The notes below the pieces were generated by a model. That model made no database searches. It was given only the letters and a program-made list of their open reading frames with translations, and had not been told where the DNA came from. A stretch of DNA of 57,145 bases from Pleurocapsales cyanobacterium LEGE 10410 (GTDB taxonomy: Bacteria > Cyanobacteriota > Cyanobacteriia > Cyanobacteriales > Xenococcaceae), in assembly GCA_015207195.1 (NCBI GenBank), contig JADEXJ010000017.1:11-57155 (forward strand). Direction: 5' to 3'. Shown here piece by piece: positions 46,812-55,904 of the stretch. How positions within the stretch are numbered: position 1 is the first letter of the stretch; the number at the start of each line of letters is the position of its first letter. Position numbers and translations under genes: made by a program.

Positions 46812-47306
46812 ATGGGAATAGAAATCGAACGCAAGTATTTAGTAAAAGAAGCCGAATGGCGATCGCATAAAGCAAGTTTGCCAAGTCAATCTTTAAGAGG
46901 CGAGAAATATTGTCAGGGCTACATTCCAACCAACAATCGAACAACGGTTAGATTAAGAATTGCTGGCGATCGAGGTTATATTACTCTTAAAGGTAAAACT
47001 ACAGGACATACTCGCTCAGAATTTGAATATCCTATTCCCGTTCAAGATGCGCAAGAAATGCTAACTACCCTGTGTGACAAACCACTAATTGAGAAACTAA
47101 GATATAAAGTTCTGTTCGGTAATTTAGTTTGGGAGGTAGATGAATTTTTGGGCGATAATCAAGGGCTAATTATTGCCGAGGTAGAACTAACAAGTGAAGC
47201 TCAACAAATAGATCTTCCCTATTGGATCGAACGAGAAGTAAACGATAAAAAATACTACAATTTTTATCTTACAAAACACCCTTACAGTCAATGGAAAGAT
47301 AAGTAA
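46812..47306 (+). CDS. CYTH-domain protein (inorganic triphosphatase-like)
   Basis: A 164-residue tunnel-fold protein of the CYTH/TTM family that hydrolyses triphosphate compounds. The ExExK signature is at the start (GIEIERKYLV), with further charged strands TTVRLRIAGDRGYITLKGKTTG, FEYPIPVQDAQEML and a tunnel lysine/arginine set (LRYKV, EVDEFLGDNQGLIIAEVEL). It is divergent from the PII-like gene across 94 bases and precedes the DUF2064 gene by 23 bases on the same strand. Confidence 0.92.
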   Translation: MGIEIERKYLVKEAEWRSHKASLPSQSLRGEKYCQGYIPTNNRTTVRLRIAGDRGYITLKGKTTGHTRSEFEYPIPVQDAQEMLTTLCDKPLIEKLRYKVLFGNLVWEVDEFLGDNQGLIIAEVELTSEAQQIDLPYWIEREVNDKKYYNFYLTKHPYSQWKDK

Positions 47307-47329
47307 TGTTAGCTGTTGGTATTATCTAA

Positions 47330-47953
47330 GTGAGCGAAACTTTAATCATCTTTAGTCGCTATCCTGAACCTGGACTCACTAAAACTCGAATGATTCCCGC
47401 TTTAGGTGCAGCAGGCGCAGCCCAATTGCAGCGGGAAATGACCGAGCATACTCTAAATACTGCAAAATCTGTTCAATCTTCTCGCAATATCACTATCGAG
47501 ATACACTTTGCGGGAGGAAATAAACAGCTCATGAGGGAATGGTTGGGCAAAGATATTCAATATATTCCCCAGGTTGCAGGAGATTTAGGACATAAAATGC
47601 AGTCGGCATTTGAGCGCGCTTTTAGTTTAAATCATCAGCGAGTAGTAACTATCGGTATTGACTGTCCCGATATCGATTCAGTAATTTTAAACAAGGCGTT
47701 TGACTCGCTACAAACACAGGACTTAGTATTGGGTTCGGCAGAAGATGGCGGATATTATCTAATTGGATTGAATCGTTCAATTCCCCAGCTTTTTCAAAGT
47801 ATTGATTGGGGAACGGAACGAGTATTTAATCAAACCAAAGATATTGCGGACAGGATAAATTTAAGTCTTCACAAGCTTCCTACTCTATCAGATATCGATC
47901 GCCCTGAAGATTTAGCTATTTGGCAAAGATCTAGCCGTAGAAAGTTACGTTAG
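47330..47953 (+). CDS. DUF2064/TIGR04282-type glycosyltransferase-like protein
   Basis: A 207-residue protein of the family named for arsenosugar biosynthesis glycosyltransferases, related to nucleotidyl-diphospho-sugar transferases. Motifs: LIIFSRYPEPGLTKTRMIPALGAAGAAQLQ, TIGIDCPDIDS with the acidic metal site, and VLGSAEDGGYYLIGLNR. The start is a GTG at 47330, 23 bases after the CYTH gene. Whether it makes arsenosugars or another sugar product is not shown; no arsenic gene is adjacent. Confidence 0.88.
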   Translation: MSETLIIFSRYPEPGLTKTRMIPALGAAGAAQLQREMTEHTLNTAKSVQSSRNITIEIHFAGGNKQLMREWLGKDIQYIPQVAGDLGHKMQSAFERAFSLNHQRVVTIGIDCPDIDSVILNKAFDSLQTQDLVLGSAEDGGYYLIGLNRSIPQLFQSIDWGTERVFNQTKDIADRINLSLHKLPTLSDIDRPEDLAIWQRSSRRKLR

Positions 47954-47992
47954 GACAGATTAATTATCTGCTAGGAAGTAGTAAGTAGTCTA

Positions 47993-49477
47993 TTAAGTTG
48001 CCCTGCCAACATGAATGTCTCTAACCCTGACTGGAACACAGGCGTGAGTCATCTGAGCAATCTGCATAGGTTCGCCTTTACCGCAAATATCAGTCCCACA
48101 TTGAACCAGTTCTGATTCGCCACCAAGGGCATCGATACTGTTCCAGAAGTCGGTAGTCATGCTGTGGTAGGTAACGTTCTTGAGCATTCCTACAATTTTG
48201 CCGTTTTTAATCTGCCAGAAGGCATCTCCACCAAATTGAAAATTGCGTCGTTGTTGATCGATGGAATAGCTACCAATACCGTCGATTAAGATTCCGTCTT
48301 CAGTATCGCCAATCATTTCTTCTAGGGTTGCGGTGTGGCTATCTCCTGGTTTACCAGGTTCCAAACCCAAGTTGGGGATACGCACCATGGGCGTACTCGA
48401 CCAACTATCGGCAAAGGCACTACCGTTGCTGCGATCGCGTCCTAAACGATAGGCAGTTTCGCGATCTGTTAGGTAATCATTAAGAATGCCGTCTTTGACC
48501 ACATACCATTGTTGCGCTGGTACGCCCTCATCATCATAAGCTATGGTACTTCTTCCTTGGGGTTGGGTGCGGTCTGCTACCAGGTTTACCCAAGGTGCAG
48601 CATACTGTAGTTTATTTAGATTGTCCGTAGTAGCAAAGCTGGTTCCTGCAAAATTGGCTTCATAACCGTATACTCGATCTAGTTCGGTAGGATGCCCGAC
48701 AGATTCGTGGATAGTCAGGAATAAGTTGCTGGGTTTTAAGATCAAAGTGGTTTTGTCGTTACCCGTAAATTCTGGAGCATGTACTTTTTCAATAGCTTCG
48801 TTGGCTACTCGTTCGATGTTATTTAGTAAATCTGCACTATCTACGTGTTCGTAACCAATATTGAGGGGTGGGCGTTCGTAATTTCTACCTTTGGCATCTC
48901 CATTAGCGATCGCCGTACAGCCCATACCAGGATAGCTACGATAGATAGTCTGTTCGATTACCGAACCTACGGTAGAAGCAAACGTCTTATCTTCTTTGAT
49001 AAAGCTTAAAAATGAATAGGCTTTTTTGATCCCCTGGTTACCATAACTGAGCAACTGCTCGTTGATGTTCAATAGTAGTTCGGCTTTTTCTTGAATAGAG
49101 ACTTCAAAAGGATCGATTTGAATTGGCGTGATGTATCGATCCTGATAAGCATCAACAGGAACAAGTTTTACGGGCTGCTGTTGCGTAAGTCGGCTACCTT
49201 TTGCAGTTTCTACCGCCAGGTTAACAATTCTAGTAACTTCTTCTGGAGCAATACGATGGGAAGCCACAAAACCCCAGGCACCATCAAGTAGTACTCTTAC
49301 GCCAAAACCCGAACTAACATTATCTGAAAGACGGTTCAAAGAGCGATCGCGTGCCGACAGGCTTTGTTTGCGGTAGTGACAGATGCGAATATCACCATAT
49401 TCGCAACCAGCCTGGCGAATTAAATCTACTGCTAAGGTGGCTAATTCCTTAGTAGTTTTTTGCAGAGCTTGTACCAT
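47993..49477 (-). CDS. tldD: TldD/PmbA-family metallopeptidase
   Basis: Likely zinc-dependent peptidase of the TldD-TldE type, which processes peptides. From ATG 49477 (MVQALQKTTKELATLAVDL) about 494 residues. The metal motif HESVGHPTELDRVYGYEANFAGTSF (HExxxH) is characteristic of TldD, distinguishing it from TldE, which lacks it; a glycine-rich C-terminal core (GDAKGRN, GGDAFWQIKNGKIVGML) follows. An upstream ATG at 49543 would add 22 hydrophobic residues and is less likely. The TldE partner is not in the window. Confidence 0.93.
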   Translation of the reverse strand: MVQALQKTTKELATLAVDLIRQAGCEYGDIRICHYRKQSLSARDRSLNRLSDNVSSGFGVRVLLDGAWGFVASHRIAPEEVTRIVNLAVETAKGSRLTQQQPVKLVPVDAYQDRYITPIQIDPFEVSIQEKAELLLNINEQLLSYGNQGIKKAYSFLSFIKEDKTFASTVGSVIEQTIYRSYPGMGCTAIANGDAKGRNYERPPLNIGYEHVDSADLLNNIERVANEAIEKVHAPEFTGNDKTTLILKPSNLFLTIHESVGHPTELDRVYGYEANFAGTSFATTDNLNKLQYAAPWVNLVADRTQPQGRSTIAYDDEGVPAQQWYVVKDGILNDYLTDRETAYRLGRDRSNGSAFADSWSSTPMVRIPNLGLEPGKPGDSHTATLEEMIGDTEDGILIDGIGSYSIDQQRRNFQFGGDAFWQIKNGKIVGMLKNVTYHSMTTDFWNSIDALGGESELVQCGTDICGKGEPMQIAQMTHACVPVRVRDIHVGRAT

Positions 49478-49845
49478 AGGTGCTTCGATAGTGGGAGGTA
49501 TTAATATTAGGTATATTCTAAACAAAAGTGAAGATGGTAACATCCGTTTTAAGCAAGCGGTAAGAACTTATAGCACTACGTCTATACGTTAGGACAGTTC
49601 CTAAACTTACTACTCACTACTTACTACTTGCAGATCTCCTAACTTAAATTTGTACGGCTATAACACTGCTATTTTGCTGTTTGGTCGAGTAATTCATAGC
49701 AATTTATTATCCGACTTTCATCAGTTTCTCAGAATGGCTAGCAATACTTGATGTAATAGTGCAACAGCAACACTAAACTATGTTGTAAACAACTAACTTA
49801 AAAATTGTTTAGCCATAATAGCTACCTCTTAACCAATATTTAACC
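49478..49845. other. Divergent intergenic region before histidine kinase
   Basis: About 370 bases between tldD (minus) and the histidine kinase (plus). It contains a simple imperfect repeat of CTACTTACTACT around 49608-49633. The kinase promoter is expected here, but no boxes were resolved. Confidence 0.5.
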
Positions 49846-51246
49846 GTGGGAAAAATATTAGATACAGCCTCACTAAAAGTAAGATTAACTGTCGGTATTG
49901 CTAGCATGGCAGCTTTCGGCTTGGGTAGTTTGGCTGTTTGGACGAGTATGCGGATGCAGCAAATTTTAGTGTCTACTCACAAGGAAAACATGAAGTATAT
50001 CGCAAACCGTTTTCCCAGAGATGTAGAAATTTACAGCGAAATGATTCCTCTACAACAAGGAGCGCAACGAGCGATTAATAGCTTATCTACTCCAGATAAA
50101 TTGATTTGGATTAAAAATGCTGGCAAGGTGATTGCTAAATCGGAGGCTTTGAACGAGGTAGAGATCGGCAATAGACTGTTGGCTGTGGACAACGTTCCCA
50201 TAATTCCTCAGGTTAAAGATTTGAACGGTAGCTACTGGCTGATGTGTGCCATACCATTACGAGTTGGAGATGATAATTTGGGTCAGCTATATCTGGCTCA
50301 TAATATTACTAACGACCGAATTATGTTTGTGAATTTGATTCGTAGTTTAGCAGGAGCTACGGTAATTGCGATCGCGGTGATGACTACGGTGATTGCCATT
50401 TATATTCATCGTTCCATGCAGCCCCTCAAACGAATTAGCCAGCTGACCTCGACGATTTCGGCTGATAAACTAGACCAGGCTCATATTAATTTGAAACAGG
50501 CTCCTAGCGAAGTTAAAGAATTAGCTGAGACGGTTGACGAGATGTTGGTTAGGTTAGCAGAAGCCTGGGAACACCAACGAGAATTACTTAGTAACGTATC
50601 TCATGAGCTACGCACCCCCTTAACTATTATTTCTGGCTATCTTCAAAGTATCTTGCGACGGGAGAATAATCTGTCTCAAATGCAAATCGAGGCTCTTACT
50701 ACTGCTGCTTCGGAAGCCGATCGCACCGTACAGCTACTACAAGATTTATTAGATTTGGCGCGGTTAGACAGTGGCAGGATGCAACTTCAGCTAGAAAATA
50801 TTATCCTCAACGATTTGATTCATGAAGTGGTGGGGATGGCAAAACAATACAGCAACAGAACTATTGATTTTGATACAAAATCATCCGATCGCTTAATTAT
50901 TATCGAAGCCGACAATCATCGTCTCAAGCAAGTCTTGTTAAACTTAATAGATAATGCGGTTAAATATTCCGACCCAGAAACATCGATCACTGTAAAATTG
51001 TCACGAGAAAACAACCGAGCGGTTATTCAAGTTTGCGATCGCGGAGTAGGTATACCCTTACAGCAGCAAAACCGTATTTTTGAACGATTTTTCCGTGTTG
51101 ACGAAGCTCGCAATCGCGCTGGCGGAACAGGGTTGGGCTTATCTATTGTCAAGACTTTAGTGGAAAGAATGGGTGGTAGTATTTCTGTACGTTCTCAACT
51201 CAACCAAGGCAGCACTTTTACTATTTGTTTTTTGAGTGTTGCTTAG
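49846..51246 (+). CDS. Membrane sensor histidine kinase
   Basis: A 466-residue two-component sensor. Order: cytoplasmic start, membrane helix 1 (about 14-36), an extracytoplasmic sensing region (37-160), membrane helix 2 (about 165-185), HAMP linker (to about 240), HisKA with phosphorylated His253 in SNVSHELRTPLTIISGYLQS, and HATPase with LLNLIDNAVKYSDPE, DRGVGIPLQQQNRIFERFFR and GGTGLGLSIVKTLVE. The start is a GTG. The length and layout recall Synechocystis ManS (manganese sensing), but I will not assign it. The response regulator is not adjacent. Confidence 0.95.
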   Translation: MGKILDTASLKVRLTVGIASMAAFGLGSLAVWTSMRMQQILVSTHKENMKYIANRFPRDVEIYSEMIPLQQGAQRAINSLSTPDKLIWIKNAGKVIAKSEALNEVEIGNRLLAVDNVPIIPQVKDLNGSYWLMCAIPLRVGDDNLGQLYLAHNITNDRIMFVNLIRSLAGATVIAIAVMTTVIAIYIHRSMQPLKRISQLTSTISADKLDQAHINLKQAPSEVKELAETVDEMLVRLAEAWEHQRELLSNVSHELRTPLTIISGYLQSILRRENNLSQMQIEALTTAASEADRTVQLLQDLLDLARLDSGRMQLQLENIILNDLIHEVVGMAKQYSNRTIDFDTKSSDRLIIIEADNHRLKQVLLNLIDNAVKYSDPETSITVKLSRENNRAVIQVCDRGVGIPLQQQNRIFERFFRVDEARNRAGGTGLGLSIVKTLVERMGGSISVRSQLNQGSTFTICFLSVA

Positions 51247-51289
51247 ATAACTCTTATAGCGTTGGTGAATCAACGGGAGGTATTTCACT

Positions 51290-51321
51290 AAAAAACCCAG
51301 CTATCCTGAAGAAAACTGGGT
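51290..51321 (-). terminator. Rho-independent terminator after the DUF4278 gene
   Basis: On the minus strand ACCCAG and CTGGGT form a 6-bp stem with a 15-base loop, followed by six T (A at 51290-51295 on the plus strand). It is about 30 bases after the DUF4278 stop. It also lies after the histidine kinase stop, but the T-run serves only the minus strand. Confidence 0.65.
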
Positions 51322-51351
51322 AATCAACCTCATACTACTAGCAATGTTTGG

Positions 51352-51528
51352 CTACCTTACTGCTACACCACGATAAACAAGATGAGCGGATTGTTTAATC
51401 ACAGGAGTTTGCTTCAGGTTGTGAGAATACCACTCTTGCCCTCTAAATTTGCCCCTAACTTGACCTACACCAACAGTAAGGGTAGCTGGGTTGTGTTCGT
51501 AACTAATGCCACGATAATGTAATTTCAT
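51352..51528 (-). CDS. DUF4278 miniprotein
   Basis: A 58-residue protein. It begins MKLHYRGISYEHNPATLTVG and ends QSAHLVYRGVAVR, giving the paired YRG motifs of cyanobacterial DUF4278 proteins, small proteins of unknown function. The ribosome site GGAGG lies five bases before the ATG at 51528, and a terminator follows at 51290-51321, so the gene has all its parts. It is read opposite the histidine kinase. Short length explains why it is easily missed. Confidence 0.85.
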   Translation of the reverse strand: MKLHYRGISYEHNPATLTVGVGQVRGKFRGQEWYSHNLKQTPVIKQSAHLVYRGVAVR

Positions 51529-51708
51529 GTCGCCTCCAAGGATTTGTAATGATAATGAGGCGCGTTCCTTCGGGAGTTTCCCTACTTCCGTTCTTCGATC
51601 TAGAAGAATGAACGATTATTTTTCTGTATCTAGTTTAACAATTTTCTAAAAAAAAAGCCAATATTGCATGGTTCATTGGGCATCGGTGACGAGTTTTAAT
51701 GTCAAACT

Positions 51709-51736
51709 GTTGATTGTTGATTGTTGATTGTTAATT
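51709..51736. repeat. Tandem 7-bp repeat (GTTGATT), 4 units
   Basis: Four units, three GTTGATT and one GTTAATT, just beyond the PfkB-type kinase stop. A similar seven-base array (TTAGTTG) occurs at 56917-56944. Simple repeats with no coding role. Confidence 0.75.
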
Positions 51737-51754
51737 GGGGTACGTAAACAGGAT

Positions 51755-52615
51755 TTAGGATCGCCTAGTCAGCCAACTTCTAGTACCGAAAGATTGGCAA
51801 AATTTGCTGGCTATTTTGGCAGCCGAACTCAAGGCAGTGGGAAAGTCTTGTTGTAAGATATGATGGCAAAAAGCCCCATGAAAAATATCTCCCGCCCCTA
51901 AAGTATCTACTGCTGTAATCGAAGGTACAGCTATGCTCAAAACCTTTCCAGCATCACTATACTGAATTGGCTGTTCTCCCTGAGTAATCGCGATCTCAGA
52001 TGTACCTGCCTGTTGTAAAAAATCGAACACATCCTGGGAGTTCTGGCATTGGGGAGGATAAAAATTAGCCGAACAGATGGCATAGTCAGCGAAGGGCAAA
52101 ATCTTTTCTAGTCCTGGTTTCCAGCTACCACCATCAAGCACTATGGGGATTTGCTGGGTTTTGGCTATTTCGGCTATGGTCAGACTGACATTTATTTGAT
52201 GCCCATCAATTAACACAATATCTATATCAGTCAGAATATCTGGGGATAGTGTTTGGTCAGCCTGAGACTTGAGGGCATTAATCGAAATAACCGATCGCTC
52301 TCCCGTAGCAGACAAGACAATAATTGAAGATACGGGGGGACTATCTAATTTGTCGGGAATCAAATCTACGATCTCGACGGGATAATGTTCTAGATCGCTT
52401 CTAATTAATTGGCTGGTGGGATGTCGCCCCAAGACGGTTAACAATTTTGCCCGATTAGCAAAATAACTAAAAGCAACGGCAGCATTAGTAGCTGGTCCTC
52501 CCGCTGCGGTCAGGTAATCTTGAGCTACTATTTTTTGATTGGTCTGAAGAGGGCGATCGCTTTGATAAATAAAATCTAGGGTAGTTAGACCGACAAACAA
52601 TCCTCGGTAGGGCAT
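51755..52615 (-). CDS. PfkB-family carbohydrate kinase
   Basis: A 286-residue sugar or nucleoside kinase of the ribokinase fold. Motif 1 is AAGGPATNAAVAFSYF and motif 2 AVDTLGAGDIFHGAFCHH, with the catalytic Asp in GAGD. The substrate cannot be told. It starts 23 bases after the sulfiredoxin stop on the same strand, so the two form an unusual pair that may be translationally linked. Confidence 0.92.
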   Translation of the reverse strand: MPYRGLFVGLTTLDFIYQSDRPLQTNQKIVAQDYLTAAGGPATNAAVAFSYFANRAKLLTVLGRHPTSQLIRSDLEHYPVEIVDLIPDKLDSPPVSSIIVLSATGERSVISINALKSQADQTLSPDILTDIDIVLIDGHQINVSLTIAEIAKTQQIPIVLDGGSWKPGLEKILPFADYAICSANFYPPQCQNSQDVFDFLQQAGTSEIAITQGEQPIQYSDAGKVLSIAVPSITAVDTLGAGDIFHGAFCHHILQQDFPTALSSAAKIASKFCQSFGTRSWLTRRS

Positions 52616-52638
52616 AAGTCCATTGCGTTAATGTTGGT

Positions 52639-52899
52639 TTATGCTAGGTGCGATCGCAAAACAGAATATGGCGCACGGCGTATTCGACACTTGATAGTTT
52701 CTTTTGCCAAAAGCTGATGAGCCTCATAACGATGACAGCCCGAAAATCCATAATATTTTCCGTCAACTTCTAACACATCAATTGGCTCCCGTAAACCTTC
52801 TTCGGCAATAGACTGCGCCAATCGTTTGACTTTGTTTTTATCGGTTTGTTTTGGTAGAGGACGGTTTATCCGATGTAGTTCAATTTCTTCGATTCGCAT
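52639..52899 (-). CDS. srx: Sulfiredoxin
   Basis: ATP-dependent enzyme that repairs over-oxidised (sulfinic) 2-Cys peroxiredoxins. The 86 residues match the small cyanobacterial form and contain the active-site motif FSGCHRYEAHQ (Cys55, family F(S/G)GCHR). The N-terminal IHRINRPLP-like part (ELHRINRPLPKQ) and the VDGKYYGFSG strand are typical of the ParB/Srx fold. It is read with the PfkB-type gene. Expected in the cytoplasm, induced by peroxide or high light in relatives. Confidence 0.93.
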   Translation of the reverse strand: MRIEEIELHRINRPLPKQTDKNKVKRLAQSIAEEGLREPIDVLEVDGKYYGFSGCHRYEAHQLLAKETIKCRIRRAPYSVLRSHLA

Positions 52900-53119
52900 A
52901 TAAAATTGTCACAAAACAAATAATATGATTGTATCAGCTAGATTTTCTACCGAGGTTTGCCTTGCTAGAAGACCTAGCTTTGGTACATCTTACTGGGCTT
53001 GTTGTTACTAAGACTAAGTTTGCTGGCAAGTGAGCTAATCTGACGATGGCAATCCTACTGGGGTGTGATTTCTAATCGGTTTTCTGGGCTAAATCTAGAC
53101 TGACAATTGAATAACCAAC

Positions 53120-53554
53120 TTAGTCTTGTGGGACAATACTTTGATTATTCTGCTTACTATGATTGTTTTTAGGAATTGATTCTGGGTTACGTACTTCGGG
53201 AGTTCTGTCTAGGGTAACAATTACACCAGTGCGACTAGTTTTTAAAGTAGTGTCAAATAAAACATCAGCTACTTTGACAGACAATGTGGTTTCAACCACA
53301 CTCTTTAGCTCGGATTCAATGATGCTACCAATAGTTGAGTTTAACTGTTTTACAGTGTCTGTTTCTTGCCCAGCTTCAATCAAAGTTTTTTCTACTGCCG
53401 TTAGGGCATCTTCAATTACAATGGCTAATTGCTCGCCGAAAAGTTGACAGGTTATCTTACCAGGAGAATGTTCTAATTTCTGGCGATACAGTTTTTGTAT
53501 AGTTTGAGAAAGATTTCGCTCTAGCTGTCCACGGGTAGGCAAATTATTGTCCAT
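53120..53554 (-). CDS. DUF2294 family protein
   Basis: A 144-residue soluble protein beginning NNLPTRGQLERNLSQTIQKLYRQKLEHSPGKITCQLFGEQLAIVIEDALTAVEKTL, close to the DUF2294 family (often described as Na-translocating related, function unknown). A conserved ending FDTTLKTSRTGVIVTLDRTPEVRNP follows. It lies alone between srx and the glutathione-reductase-like gene, all on the minus strand; a separate promoter is likely in 53555-53768. Confidence 0.88.
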   Translation of the reverse strand: MDNNLPTRGQLERNLSQTIQKLYRQKLEHSPGKITCQLFGEQLAIVIEDALTAVEKTLIEAGQETDTVKQLNSTIGSIIESELKSVVETTLSVKVADVLFDTTLKTSRTGVIVTLDRTPEVRNPESIPKNNHSKQNNQSIVPQD

Positions 53555-53768
53555 CTACATCAAATCAATAGTATATATTTACTCAAGTTTGGCAAAATTT
53601 TAATATTGTTTATGTGCGGTGGAGAACGTAAACGTCAATAATTACGAATTAACCACCAACGTTGCATAAAATTATGAGCAATCAATAATACAGACTGGTA
53701 ATACTTTCCCACTGTACCGATGATCGAATCAACAAATGATCGAGATCAGTTCTAACAGAGTAATCGAC

Positions 53769-55112
53769 TCAAGATAACGTCATAAATTCTTCCCCAACAG
53801 TAGGATGGATTCCAAAAGAGTCATCCAAATCTTGCTTAGTGATTCCCTTACGCACTGCAACACCCAAACACTGAATCATGTCCGCAGCGTGTTCTCCTAC
53901 CATGTGCGCACCAACGACTTTTTCAGATTCGCCAACTACTACTATTTTGATAGTTACTTTCTCCTGGTTTGCTCGATCCGCCAAACTATAAAACATGGGG
54001 GTGAGGCGATCGCAATAACACTTAACCTCATCACCATACTTGTCTCTAGCTTCTGTTTCACTCAAGCCTACAGTGGCAGCTTCGGGGCGGGAGAATACTG
54101 CTGAGGTAACGTAAGTATAATCAATATACTGAGGGTTTTTACCATAAAGGGTTTCCACTACCGCTAGGGCTTCTGCTTTCGCTACGGGAGTCAAAGGAAC
54201 GCGGTCTATGCAGTCGCCAACGGCATAAATATGCTGGTTATGGGTACGACAATATTTATCTACCTTTATTTCACCCTTTTCTCCTGCTTCTATCCCCGCT
54301 TTGTCTAAATTTAGGCTTTTGGTATTGGGGGCGCGTCCAGTTGCCAGCAAGACTTGATCCACGGTAATGTTGCGATCGCTAGATAGATGTAGTTGTAGTC
54401 GATCTCCCACCTGTTCGATTTTTTCGGCTGTAGTTTCGCCAATAAATTCAATCCCGCGAGCGACTAATCCCTGCTGTACGGTCTTTCTTAAATCGCTGTC
54501 AAATCCCGATAAAATTAGTCCATCTGTGTCCATAAACACTACTTCCGAGCCGAAAGCTTGCATCATGCTGGAGAATTCTACGCCGATATAGCCACCGCCA
54601 ACAATCGCCAATTTTTGCGGTATTTTATCTAACTGGAACATTTGACGGGAGGTAATTGCCAAGTCTTTACCAGGGATATCTGGTTTTAGCGGATGTCCCC
54701 CAACGGCGACTAAGATTTTATCCGCACTAATTTTGCGGTCTTTTACTTTTACGGTACGATGATCTACAAATTCGGCATCACCATAGATCAAATCAATTCC
54801 TTTTTCTTGGAAAGTTTCTTTAAAAGAATTACTAAGACTATCCAAACGCTGATGAATGTTTTGCATCATTAAAGACCAGTCGATCTTTCTCTGACATTCT
54901 TGCCAACCAAAACTAGTTGCCAAAGGCTCTTGCAAAGCAAAATCGGCTGCATATACCATCAGTTTTTTGGGAGTACAGCCACGGTTAAGACAGGTTCCCC
55001 CAACCTTTTCTTTTTCAACTATGCCTACCTTGGCACTATATTCTGCTGCTCTTTTAGCTGCTGCCATTCCCCCCGTACCCGCACCGATAATTAGAAAATC
55101 GTAGTCAGTCAT
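53769..55112 (-). CDS. gor: Glutathione-reductase-like disulfide oxidoreductase, possibly NADH-linked
   Basis: FAD enzyme that reduces glutathione disulfide or a related disulfide. The 447 residues show FAD site GAGTGGMAAAKRAAEY, the redox pair Cys41/Cys46 (GGTCLNRGCTPKK) and the catalytic end HPTVGEE (His436). At the nucleotide site, GGGYIGVEFSS, the two arginines that hold the NADPH phosphate in human enzyme are replaced by Thr196 and Ser202, and Asp195 lies where NAD-specific dihydrolipoamide dehydrogenase has Glu. Thus NADH may be preferred. The DsbA-like gene is 41 bases upstream. Confidence 0.87.
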   Translation of the reverse strand: MTDYDFLIIGAGTGGMAAAKRAAEYSAKVGIVEKEKVGGTCLNRGCTPKKLMVYAADFALQEPLATSFGWQECQRKIDWSLMMQNIHQRLDSLSNSFKETFQEKGIDLIYGDAEFVDHRTVKVKDRKISADKILVAVGGHPLKPDIPGKDLAITSRQMFQLDKIPQKLAIVGGGYIGVEFSSMMQAFGSEVVFMDTDGLILSGFDSDLRKTVQQGLVARGIEFIGETTAEKIEQVGDRLQLHLSSDRNITVDQVLLATGRAPNTKSLNLDKAGIEAGEKGEIKVDKYCRTHNQHIYAVGDCIDRVPLTPVAKAEALAVVETLYGKNPQYIDYTYVTSAVFSRPEAATVGLSETEARDKYGDEVKCYCDRLTPMFYSLADRANQEKVTIKIVVVGESEKVVGAHMVGEHAADMIQCLGVAVRKGITKQDLDDSFGIHPTVGEEFMTLS

Positions 55113-55153
55113 GGTTAAATAATTTATTATGTATTGTTAATATTTTTAATTTC

Positions 55154-55726
55154 TCAAAGGAGCGAGTCAATCGCGTTTTGCCAATCAGACAAACTTGAAC
55201 TTGAAGATAGCTTGGTTGCTGCTGCACCATTAATAAAAAATGTGGGAGTAGACCAAACCCCACGCACTATTGAGAAGCGGGCGGGTATTCTGGCTTGGTT
55301 ATAGATCTCCTTGCTGTTGAGCAATTCGAGGAATTTAGCTCGATCGCTCCACTCCGTAGCATCTAAAGCATAATCGGCTAACAGATTGTGCCAGTCTGTT
55401 TGAGTTTTATCTTTAAAAGCCTCATTAGCAAACTCTGACTGATGCTCGAAAACATAGCTAACAAAGTCGATAAATTTCTTGGGGTCGTTTTCGGCAACGG
55501 CGATCGCAGCTTTAGTTCCATCCCAACTTTGACGATGATTTCCCAAGGTCATCGGCTGCAAAATAAAATAGACCTGTTGAGAATATGCTTGAATCACCTG
55601 CAACATTGTCTGCCAGCCTTTTTTGGAAAAAGGACATTCAATATCGAAAAACATTTCAACTATTACAGGAGCATTGGCCTTACCTAATCTATAGCCACTT
55701 GGTCGCTGAGGAATGGGGATTGACAT
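55154..55726 (-). CDS. DsbA-like thioredoxin-fold protein with a single-cysteine CPFS site
   Basis: A 190-residue soluble protein of the DsbA-like group (Thioredoxin_4). The usual CxxC site is here Cys31-Pro-Phe-Ser (IECPFSKKGW), the helical insert follows, and the cis-proline loop is WSTPTFFINGA. It contains no other cysteine, so it cannot make an internal disulfide; a glutathione-linked (monothiol) or binding role is likely. No signal peptide, therefore cytoplasmic. It lies directly upstream of the glutathione-reductase-like gene on the same strand. Confidence 0.88.
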   Translation of the reverse strand: MSIPIPQRPSGYRLGKANAPVIVEMFFDIECPFSKKGWQTMLQVIQAYSQQVYFILQPMTLGNHRQSWDGTKAAIAVAENDPKKFIDFVSYVFEHQSEFANEAFKDKTQTDWHNLLADYALDATEWSDRAKFLELLNSKEIYNQARIPARFSIVRGVWSTPTFFINGAAATKLSSSSSLSDWQNAIDSLL

Positions 55727-55904
55727 TAAACTTATTCACGAAATTGCCATAATAATTATTAAATCTTATTAAGCGCGGTTGGGTATCTTCTTTTGGGCGT
55801 AAATCTTGGCAAATTTCGTTTTTAGTTATCTCTATCCAACGAAGGATAGGTAATATGAATAGTAAGTGAACCACGGTTTTAGATGGTAAATTTCTCTTGC
55901 CTCA

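Noticed and set aside
47330-47953. Arsenosugar biosynthesis operon
   Set aside because: The protein belongs to the family so named, but no radical-SAM or arsenic genes are present nearby.
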